Below, piece after piece: positions 17,055 to 23,844 of a stretch of DNA of 64,000 nt (position 1 is its first letter; every line of letters starts with the position of its first letter). The notes under the pieces are model-generated. The model was given only the letters and a program-made list of their open reading frames with translations, was not told where the DNA came from and did not search any database. The DNA comes from Daejeonella sp. H1SJ63. Lineage in GTDB: Bacteria > Bacteroidota > Bacteroidia > Sphingobacteriales > Sphingobacteriaceae. The stretch covers positions 21,850-85,849 of the forward strand of contig NZ_JARKMZ010000013.1 in the NCBI RefSeq assembly GCF_029360775.1. Reading direction: 5' to 3'. The position numbers and the translations under genes were made by a program.

Positions 17055-17897
17055 CTAGTTTATCATTTTCAGGAAAGATCCCAGTTTCGCTTTCATTTGT
17101 CTTCTGTCTACGATGAAATCCAGAAATCCATGTTCAAGAACGAATTCGGAAGTCTGAAATCCTTTGGGAAGATCTTTTTTGATTGTTTCTTTAATTACCC
17201 TCGGGCCTGCAAATCCGATTAATGCTCCCGGTTCTGAAATGTTGATATCTCCAAGCATTGCATACGATGCAGTTACACCACCCGTAGTTGGATCAGTTAA
17301 TAACGAAATGTAAGGGATCTTTGCTTTGCTTAGCAGGGCTAATTTTGCCGAGGTTTTTGCCATTTGCATTAACGAGAATGCTGCTTCCATCATTCTGGCT
17401 CCGCCTGATTTTGAGATCATCATAAACGGAATTTTGTGTTTTATGCTGTAATCAATGGATCTGGCAATTTTTTCACCCACAACCGATCCCATAGAACCTC
17501 CGATAAAATTGAAATCCATACAGGCTATTACCAGATCCTGCCCTGCAAGTTTACCGGTTGCTGAACGAATTGCATCGTTCAACCCTGTTTTCTGATAACT
17601 TTCCTCAAGACGGTCAGTGTATTTTTTTGTATCGGTAAAATTCAGCGGGTCTCCGGAGCGAAGATTTGGAAATAATTCTGTGAACTGATTATCATCAAAA
17701 AGGATTTCAAAATACTCTTTGGATCCAATTCTGAGGTGGTATGCACAATATTGACATACATATTTATTTTCCACCTGTTCTGCATAATGCAAAGGTTTCT
17801 TACAGGAAGGACATTTATTCCATAACCCGTCGGGTGTTTCTTTCTTTTCTTCAGTAGAAGTTATTATCCCTTTTTTTTCTCTCTTAAACCAGGCCAT
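17055..17897 (-). CDS. accD: Acetyl-CoA carboxylase carboxyltransferase subunit beta
   Basis: A 280-residue AccD that joins AccA to transfer carboxyl from biotin to acetyl-CoA in fatty acid synthesis. The N-terminal zinc ribbon is [13 protein letters not shown] with a second pair in YVCQYCAYH. The carboxyltransferase core shows [27 protein letters not shown] and [12 protein letters not shown]. The start is placed at the ATG at 17895-17897 ([10 protein letters not shown]), the family's usual N-terminus; the frame extends 8 codons further upstream. accA is not in the window. Confidence 0.95.
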   Translation of the reverse strand: MAWFKREKKGIITSTEEKKETPDGLWNKCPSCKKPLHYAEQVENKYVCQYCAYHLRIGSKEYFEILFDDNQFTELFPNLRSGDPLNFTDTKKYTDRLEESYQKTGLNDAIRSATGKLAGQDLVIACMDFNFIGGSMGSVVGEKIARSIDYSIKHKIPFMMISKSGGARMMEAAFSLMQMAKTSAKLALLSKAKIPYISLLTDPTTGGVTASYAMLGDINISEPGALIGFAGPRVIKETIKKDLPKGFQTSEFVLEHGFLDFIVDRRQMKAKLGSFLKMIN

Positions 17898-18064
17898 TTT
17901 GGATATTTGAATAACGTACAAAGAAACAAAAATTTTAAGAAAGCAATGCTCACCAATGCAGATTGAATTTATTTATTCATAACGGAGATATATTTATTGG
18001 CTTTTTTGCTTGATTTTGAGTCTATTTTTCATAATTTCGACTATCTGAAATCAAAACCGTTATC

Positions 18065-19144
18065 ATGAATTTAAAAGAATTTAAGGGAGTATTGCACGGT
18101 GATGCAGTACAGGAATTATTTGAGCTTGCCAAGAAACATCAGTTTGCTCTGCCTGCTGTTAATGTTATTGGAACCAATTCTGTGAATGCAGTACTGGAGA
18201 CGGCAAAAGCTGTTAACTCTCCGGTAATTATTCAGCTTTCTAATGGAGGAGCTCAGTTTTATGCCGGTAAATCCCTTAATAATGATAATCTGAACGCCTG
18301 TATACTTGGTGGTGTATCTGCTGCCCAGCATGTTCATTTGCTTGCCGAACATTATGGTGTTGCCGTAATTCTTCATACAGATCATGCTGCAAAAAAACTG
18401 CTTCCATGGATCGATGGTTTACTTGATCATGGTGAAAAGTTCTTTGCGGTTCATGGTAAACCATTGTATTCTTCACACATGCTTGATCTTTCGGAAGAAC
18501 CGATTGAAGAGAATATAGAGATCAGTAAAAAGTACCTTGCCAGGATGAAGGGTCTGGGTATGACCCTTGAAATTGAATTAGGCGTTACCGGAGGGGAAGA
18601 AGATGGGGTAGATAACAGTGATGTTGACAGTTCAAAATTATATACCCAGCCTTCAGAGGTTGCTTATGCATATAAAGAATTGAGTACGATTAGTGAGAAG
18701 TTTACCGTTGCTGCTGCATTTGGAAATGTTCATGGCGTTTATAAGCCGGGTAATGTTAAGCTTCAGCCGGTTATTCTGAAAAATTCACAGGAATATGTGA
18801 GATCACAGTTTAATATTGCCGCAGAAAGACCTGTTAATTTTGTATTTCATGGTGGTTCAGGCTCTTCAAAGGAAGAGATCCGTGAAGCGATTTCATATGG
18901 AGCTATTAAAATGAATATCGATACTGATATGCAATGGGCATTCTGGGAAGGTGTTAAAGATTATTATAAATCTAAGGAAGCTTATTTGCAGGCTCAGATC
19001 GGTAATCCTGAAGGGGAGGATTCTCCTAATAAGAAATACTATGATCCCCGGGTATGGCTTCGTAAGGGTGAAGAGACATTTGTTCAGCGCCTCAAACATG
19101 CATTTGAGGATCTGAATTGTATCAATGTGAACGAAAGAGTTTAA
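18065..19144 (+). CDS. fbaA: Class II fructose-bisphosphate aldolase
   Basis: A 359-residue zinc aldolase that cleaves fructose-1,6-bisphosphate in glycolysis. Visible are PAVNVIGTNSVNAVLE, the metal/catalytic segment VILHTDHAAKKLLPWID, GMTLEIELGVTGGEEDGVD, AAFGNVHGVYKPG and the phosphate-binding FVFHGGSGSS and KMNIDTDMQWAFW. The length fits the FbaA type. It is monocistronic and followed by a terminator at 19154-19177. Confidence 0.95.
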   Translation: MNLKEFKGVLHGDAVQELFELAKKHQFALPAVNVIGTNSVNAVLETAKAVNSPVIIQLSNGGAQFYAGKSLNNDNLNACILGGVSAAQHVHLLAEHYGVAVILHTDHAAKKLLPWIDGLLDHGEKFFAVHGKPLYSSHMLDLSEEPIEENIEISKKYLARMKGLGMTLEIELGVTGGEEDGVDNSDVDSSKLYTQPSEVAYAYKELSTISEKFTVAAAFGNVHGVYKPGNVKLQPVILKNSQEYVRSQFNIAAERPVNFVFHGGSGSSKEEIREAISYGAIKMNIDTDMQWAFWEGVKDYYKSKEAYLQAQIGNPEGEDSPNKKYYDPRVWLRKGEETFVQRLKHAFEDLNCINVNERV

Positions 19145-19153
19145 TGTTAAGAC

Positions 19154-19177
19154 AGGGCCTTTGAACAGGCCCTTTTT
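19154..19177 (+). terminator. Rho-independent terminator after fbaA
   Basis: AGGGCCT (19154-19160) pairs with AGGCCCT (19167-19173) around a 6-nt loop, followed by a T-run to 19177. It lies 10 nt past the stop. Confidence 0.87.
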
Positions 19178-19190
19178 AATTGAATGAATA

Positions 19191-19619
19191 ATGCAAAGCA
19201 GGGTTGAAGTAAAAAAAGTGGCTGATGCAGATGAGCTGCAAAAGGTTTTCGCTATAAGAAGGATTGTATTTGTGGATGAGCAGAATTGTCCACCCGAACT
19301 GGAATGGGAACATGAAGAAGAGTCAGTTCATTTCCTTGGATTGGTGGATGGTATTCCTGCAGGTGCATCACGCTGGCGCAAAACGGATAAAGGATATAAA
19401 CTGGAACGCTTTGCTGTATTAAAAGAATTCAGAGGCATAGGTATGGGACAAGCATTGGTAAATGCCGTATTGAAAGATCTTCCAGAAGATGCAACTTATG
19501 CTTACCTGCATGCACAGATCGCTGCAATGTTTCTTTATGCAAAATTTGGATTTAGAAAAGAAGGCGAACAGTTTGAAGAAGCCGGTATACAGCACTTTAA
19601 GATGGTGCTTGATTTGTAG
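19191..19619 (+). CDS. GNAT family N-acetyltransferase
   Basis: A 142-residue acetyltransferase of the ElaA/YjcF-like group. FAIRRIVFVDEQNCPPELEWE is at the start, followed by the acetyl-CoA loop LERFAVLKEFRGIGMGQALV (R-x2-G-x-G) and YLHAQIAAMFLYAKFGFRKEG. The substrate is unknown. It starts directly after the aldolase terminator. Confidence 0.85.
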   Translation: MQSRVEVKKVADADELQKVFAIRRIVFVDEQNCPPELEWEHEEESVHFLGLVDGIPAGASRWRKTDKGYKLERFAVLKEFRGIGMGQALVNAVLKDLPEDATYAYLHAQIAAMFLYAKFGFRKEGEQFEEAGIQHFKMVLDL

Positions 19620-19620
19620 C

Positions 19621-19686
19621 AGTTACCTGTTATCAGTTCCTGTTATCGGTTAGCTGTTGCCTGTTATCAGTTGTTTGATAACAGAC
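19621..19686. repeat. Degenerate short-word repeat tract (CTGTTATC words)
   Basis: Variants of ACCTGTTATCAGTT recur three times in 50 nt. The tract ends in a perfect 9-bp hairpin, CTGTTATCA (19661-19669) with TGATAACAG (19676-19684). There is no T-run. It fills the gap between convergent genes. Related words occur at 58745-58798. Confidence 0.6.
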
Positions 19687-19691
19687 TGCCC

Positions 19692-20540
19692 TTAACCAAA
19701 GATTCTGCCGGAATAAGTTACTGCCTCGTTCCATTTCTCCATATTCAGATTCAGATCTTCCCCCTTGCTCATCAAGAATGAAATAAGGCTTTCAGTGGCA
19801 ATGTTTCCCGTAAGGCGGTTGGTTGCCATAGGGCAGCCTCCGAAGCCTCTGAGTGCGCTGTCGAAGCGTTTGCAGCCGCTTTCCCAGGCAGCTTCTATTT
19901 TTTTATCAGTGGCTGCCGGTGTACTGTGAAGATGCAATCCGAATTCGACATCTGGGAAACCGGAAACCAGATAGGGGTATAGGTATTTGATCTTTTCCGG
20001 GTCAGAAATTCCTGTAGTATCAGCAAGAGACAAGATGCGGGCTCCCCGTTCAGACAACTCAGATGCAATATTTTCAACAATATCCCTGCTCCAGGGATCG
20101 CCATACGGATTGCCAAAGCCCATTGAAAGATAAATTACAGCTTGTTTATTTGCTTTTTCGCAAAGATTGATGATTGTTTCAACGGTAATTAAGGATCGCT
20201 GTATATCTGAGTTCGTATTTCTCTGCTGGAAAGTTTCAGACACTGAAAAGGGAAAGCCAAGGAAGGATATTTCAGGATACTGGATGGCTTCTTCGGCTCC
20301 TCTGCTATTAGCTATTATGGCCAGCAGTTTTGTTTTACTCTTACTTAAATCTAACTTTTCGAGCACAGTAGAAGTATCTCTTAACTGTGGAATTGCCTTA
20401 TGAGAAACAAAACTTCCGAAGTCAAGAGTATCAAATCCAACCTGAAGGAGCAGATTCAGATAATCAGCCTTCATCCGGGTAGTAATGAACTCATGCAAAC
20501 CCTGCATAGCATCACGCGGGCATTCAATCAGTTTAGTCAT
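19692..20540 (-). CDS. Hydroxymethylglutaryl-CoA lyase
   Basis: A 282-residue HMGL-like TIM-barrel enzyme. It splits HMG-CoA into acetoacetate and acetyl-CoA, the last step of leucine degradation. Motifs are LIECPRDAMQG (substrate/metal Arg-Asp), FGLHLHSTPAA (metal His pair) and DSALRGFGGCPMA with the catalytic Cys. It is the last gene of a minus-strand series that begins with a MarR regulator, 77 nt after the NDH-2 gene. The methylcrotonyl-CoA-type carboxylase that would feed it lies at 60825. Confidence 0.87.
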   Translation of the reverse strand: MTKLIECPRDAMQGLHEFITTRMKADYLNLLLQVGFDTLDFGSFVSHKAIPQLRDTSTVLEKLDLSKSKTKLLAIIANSRGAEEAIQYPEISFLGFPFSVSETFQQRNTNSDIQRSLITVETIINLCEKANKQAVIYLSMGFGNPYGDPWSRDIVENIASELSERGARILSLADTTGISDPEKIKYLYPYLVSGFPDVEFGLHLHSTPAATDKKIEAAWESGCKRFDSALRGFGGCPMATNRLTGNIATESLISFLMSKGEDLNLNMEKWNEAVTYSGRIFG

Positions 20541-20617
20541 TAGGGCTTAGTTAATTTAAAATAATAGTTACTCTGAGCTCCTCCCGATTTGCTTCTTATG
20601 ATCTGTTCAATAAACAG

Positions 20618-21925
20618 CTACCTGGCATTCGGATCTTCGGTCATTGATTGGCGATTAAATCTTCGGATTATTAATCGTGTTCCCCGGTCATAGCTGAAAT
20701 AGCTCCATACCCAGTTCACAAATGTGACGATTTTATTCCTGAATCCAACTAATGACATCAGGTGTACAAACATCCATACAAACCAGGCGAATATTCCCTG
20801 AAAGCGGATTTTACCAATATCGACCACCGCAAGGTTTCTGCCAACAGTTGCCATAGAACCTTTATCGAAATACCTGAATGCCTCAGGCGGTTCATTATTA
20901 ATAATGCGAATAAGGTTTGATGCCAGTTTTTTGCCCTGCTGAATTGCCGCCGGAGCTACCCCCGGTAAACCATTGGGAAGATCTGTAGTAATCATAGCCG
21001 CTACATCGCCGATAGCAAAAATATTATTCGTGTTTTTTACCCGATTAAACTCATCAACTATAATTCTGTTCCCTCTGGTAATTTGCCCGCTTGTTAAACC
21101 TTCCGGAACTGCACCTTTTACACCCGCAGACCATAAAACATTTTTTGTATTAATTGATTGTCCGTCAGATAGTTTTATGCTCATTCCATCATAGATTACA
21201 ACCCGCATATTAGTGTAAACCTGAACTCCGAGATTTTGAAGAAATTGTTTTGCCTTGGCAGAAGCCTGCTCAGACATTGCTCCCAGAACTGCTGGAGATC
21301 CTTCTATGATATAAACTTTAACGGCATCAATACTCAGCTCAGGATAATCCTTTGGCAGGATATGGTTCTTAAGTTCTGCAAGAGCTCCTGAAAGTTCTAC
21401 ACCGGTTGGACCGCCGCCTACCACAACAAAATTCAGTAAAGAGCTTTTTTTGAGATGATCATTTTCAATCAGAGCCTCCTCAAGATTCTGGAGTATCATA
21501 CTCCTTAAATTTAAAGCTTCGGGAATGGTCTTCATCGGCATAGAGAAGTGCTCAATCTCTTTTTGCCCGAAGTAATTGGTCTCAGAGCCTGTGGCAATTA
21601 TCAGATAGTCATAGCTGATTTCACCGATTGTGGTATGAAGTGTTTTTGCAGTCTGGTCGATCTTTTCCACTTCAGTTACCCTGAAGGTAAAGTTCTTCTG
21701 GTTTTTAAAGATTTTACGCAATGGAAAAGCAATAGAATCGGCTTCAAGCCCTCCGGTGGCAACCTGATAAAGCAGTGGCTGGAAGGTATGATAATTATGT
21801 CTGTCGAGCATTAGTATTTCAACTTCCTTATCTCTAAGGCGTTTCGCTAATTCAATTCCGCCAAATCCTCCGCCTATAATCACAATTTTAGGGAAGGCTA
21901 CAGCTTTATTCACAGACTTTTCCAT
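20618..21925 (-). CDS. Type II NADH dehydrogenase (NDH-2-like)
   Basis: A 435-residue flavoprotein with an N-terminal FAD motif IIGGGFGGIELAKRL (about 14-28) and the NAD motif FVVVGGGPTGVELSGALAEL (about 173-192). IFAIGDVAAM and a C-terminal hydrophobic segment near GIFAWFVWMFVHLMSLVG probably anchor it to the inner membrane. NDH-2 passes electrons from NADH to quinone without proton pumping. It follows the ferredoxin gene by 13 nt, in a cluster of redox genes led by a MarR regulator. Confidence 0.87.
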   Translation of the reverse strand: MEKSVNKAVAFPKIVIIGGGFGGIELAKRLRDKEVEILMLDRHNYHTFQPLLYQVATGGLEADSIAFPLRKIFKNQKNFTFRVTEVEKIDQTAKTLHTTIGEISYDYLIIATGSETNYFGQKEIEHFSMPMKTIPEALNLRSMILQNLEEALIENDHLKKSSLLNFVVVGGGPTGVELSGALAELKNHILPKDYPELSIDAVKVYIIEGSPAVLGAMSEQASAKAKQFLQNLGVQVYTNMRVVIYDGMSIKLSDGQSINTKNVLWSAGVKGAVPEGLTSGQITRGNRIIVDEFNRVKNTNNIFAIGDVAAMITTDLPNGLPGVAPAAIQQGKKLASNLIRIINNEPPEAFRYFDKGSMATVGRNLAVVDIGKIRFQGIFAWFVWMFVHLMSLVGFRNKIVTFVNWVWSYFSYDRGTRLIIRRFNRQSMTEDPNAR

Positions 21926-21938
21926 GATCGTATTTTAT

Positions 21939-22259
21939 TTATTGTTCATCTCCTCTGATTTTGAATATCATACCCTCCATATTTTCATTCATGCGGATCT
22001 GACAAGCCAGTCTGCTGTCAAATCCGGCATCAGGCAATGTATCAAGCATATCCATTTCTTCATTTCCGGGCTCCGGAAGGTCGTTCAATCCTTTTAATAC
22101 CTGTACATGGCAGGTTGCACAAAGTGCCATTCCCCCGCAGGTTGCAAGTATATTATAATCTGAGGCTTTCAGAACCTCCATTAAGCTCAGACTGATCTCT
22201 TCTGGTATTTCAACGGGTTTTTGCTCTCCGTTACGGTCTTCAATTATAATATTAATCAT
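21939..22259 (-). CDS. [2Fe-2S] ferredoxin, adrenodoxin type
   Basis: A 106-residue ferredoxin. The cluster ligands are in LATCGGMALCATCHVQVL (C-x5-C-x2-C) with the fourth in SRLACQIRM. This spacing is of the adrenodoxin/ISC type. It sits 1 nt after the reductase gene, which strongly suggests that the two proteins form an electron-transfer pair. Confidence 0.9.
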   Translation of the reverse strand: MINIIIEDRNGEQKPVEIPEEISLSLMEVLKASDYNILATCGGMALCATCHVQVLKGLNDLPEPGNEEMDMLDTLPDAGFDSRLACQIRMNENMEGMIFKIRGDEQ

Positions 22260-22260
22260 T

Positions 22261-23265
22261 TTAGAATGCGTTTACCCCATAAACGGTAGTATATTTAAAA
22301 CTTAATTTTTGATCGGGATATACATATTTGAATGCACTCTGAACCATAAGTGCAGCTTCATGGAATCCGCAAAGGATTAATTTCAATTTTCCGGGATAGG
22401 TGTTGATATCCCCGATCGCGTAAATACGCTCTACATTAGTTGAATAATCGAATGTATCTACCTGAATTGCAGATTTATCGATATTTAATCCCCATCCAGC
22501 AATTGGCCCCAGTTTAGGACTTAATCCGAATAATGGAATCAGATAATCGGTTTCAATACTTTTTTTAATCTGGTCGCGGCCTGTGAATGAAACTTCCTTC
22601 AGTTTGCCATTACCTGATACACTCAGTAGATTGGATTGAAGGATCAGGTCGATTTTGCCTTTATTTGCCAGTTCATGTACTTTTTCGGCAGAATCAGGAG
22701 CACCCCTGAAGGTATCTCCTCTATGGATAAGTGTTACTCTTTCAGCTATATCTGAAAGGAAAATAGTCCAGTCAAGTGCAGAATCACCTCCACCGGCAAG
22801 TATTACACGTTTATCCCTGAAATTTTCAGGGTTCTTGACCATGTATTCTACTCCCTTACCTTCAAAGTTCAGAAGACCGTCAATCTCAGGCTTGCGCGGT
22901 TCAAAACATCCCAGCCCACCTGCAATAACTACTACCTGGCAATGAACTTTACTTCCATCGTTTGTACCTACAATAAATGATCCGTCATCCTGTTTCTCCA
23001 GACTTTCTACGCGCTCTCCAAGCGTGAATCCCGGTTCAAAGGGGGCTATTTGTTCCATTAAACGATCTATGAGGTCCTGAGCTTTAATTTCAGGGTATCC
23101 CGGTATGTCGTAAATGGGTTTATGCGGGTATATTTCTGATAGTTGCCCGCCCACCTGGGGTAGGGTATCAATCAAATGGCATCTCATTTTTAGGAGACCT
23201 GCTTCAAATACTGCGAAAAGTCCCACCGGACCGGCTCCGATTATGCATATATCTGTTGAAATCAT
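22261..23265 (-). CDS. Ferredoxin--NADP reductase, thioredoxin-reductase-like type
   Basis: A 334-residue flavoprotein of the plant-unlike FNR type. It has the FAD motif CIIGAGPVGLFAVFEAG at the start, LPQVGGQLSEIYP, the NADP motif VILAGGGDSALDW and YAIGDINTYPGKLKLI. The CxxC pair of true thioredoxin reductases is absent, which favours ferredoxin reductase. The adjoining ferredoxin gene supports this. The start is placed at the ATG at 23263-23265 (MISTDICIIGAG); the frame could extend three codons to a TTG at 23274. Confidence 0.88.
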   Translation of the reverse strand: MISTDICIIGAGPVGLFAVFEAGLLKMRCHLIDTLPQVGGQLSEIYPHKPIYDIPGYPEIKAQDLIDRLMEQIAPFEPGFTLGERVESLEKQDDGSFIVGTNDGSKVHCQVVVIAGGLGCFEPRKPEIDGLLNFEGKGVEYMVKNPENFRDKRVILAGGGDSALDWTIFLSDIAERVTLIHRGDTFRGAPDSAEKVHELANKGKIDLILQSNLLSVSGNGKLKEVSFTGRDQIKKSIETDYLIPLFGLSPKLGPIAGWGLNIDKSAIQVDTFDYSTNVERIYAIGDINTYPGKLKLILCGFHEAALMVQSAFKYVYPDQKLSFKYTTVYGVNAF

Positions 23266-23277
23266 TTTCTTCAATTC

Positions 23278-23742
23278 TTATGTGTTTTTTAATTGTTGTT
23301 CATCCCGGTCATCGTCGAGATTATTGTATATCGTATCCAGAATCCGCTTTAGATTAATAAAATCTTCTTCAGTCATGTTCTTCCATGCCTGCATACGGAT
23401 TTCTGCCATCTTCGGGCTCCATTCTCTAACTCTTTGAACTCCCACATCAGTAAGATGCACAATAAAGCAACGTCTGTCTGTTGGATGTATTCTTCTTTCT
23501 GTAAGTCCTTTTTTGCACAGAAGATCAATAATTCTGGTAAGTGTAGGATTATCCTTACCGGTAATCTCAGCCAGCTGACTTTGGTTCATGTCATTATCGT
23601 TGTTCAGGCTTTTAATGATCAGCCATTGATCAACAGTAATGTCAAAGTTTTCAGTATTAAAACGTCGCTGAGCGTATTGTTTTACCTTTCTTGCAGTCCG
23701 GTCAAGTAAATATGAGTAGGTGCTGAATAATTCTGTTGCCAT
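23278..23742 (-). CDS. MarR family regulator of the redox cluster
   Basis: A 154-residue winged-helix protein: dimer helix near the start, ITVDQWLIIKSLNNDNDMNQSQ, LAEITGKDNPTLTRIIDLLCKKG as helix-turn-helix, and a wing with ERRIHPTDRRCFIV. It is the first gene of the reductase/ferredoxin/NDH-2 series, separated from the reductase by only 12 nt. A 15-nt inverted repeat overlaps its promoter, so autorepression and control of the cluster are likely. The inducing signal is unknown. Confidence 0.88.
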   Translation of the reverse strand: MATELFSTYSYLLDRTARKVKQYAQRRFNTENFDITVDQWLIIKSLNNDNDMNQSQLAEITGKDNPTLTRIIDLLCKKGLTERRIHPTDRRCFIVHLTDVGVQRVREWSPKMAEIRMQAWKNMTEEDFINLKRILDTIYNNLDDDRDEQQLKNT

Positions 23743-23747
23743 ACTTA

Positions 23748-23767
23748 TTGTTAGTACAACAAATATA
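23748..23767 (-). promoter_or_regulatory. Promoter with overlapping candidate MarR operator
   Basis: Read on the minus strand, TATATTTG (23760-23767) is a perfect TAnnTTTG -7 element. Overlapping its downstream edge is the inverted repeat TTGTT-N5-AACAA (23748-23762), just before the ATG of the MarR gene. This is where an autorepressor would bind. Confidence 0.5.
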
Positions 23768-23787
23768 TATATAAATTCCCTGAAAAC

Positions 23788-23820
23788 AAAAAAGCATCCG
23801 CCCGGGGCAGATGCTTTTTT
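23788..23820 (-). terminator. Terminator after secDF
   Basis: AAAAAAGCATC (23788-23798) pairs with GATGCTTTTTT (23810-23820), giving an 11-bp stem with a GC-rich top. It has T-runs on either strand and lies 24 nt past the secDF stop. Confidence 0.88.
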
Positions 23821-23844
23821 ACAAATGTTTAACTAAGGATATAA

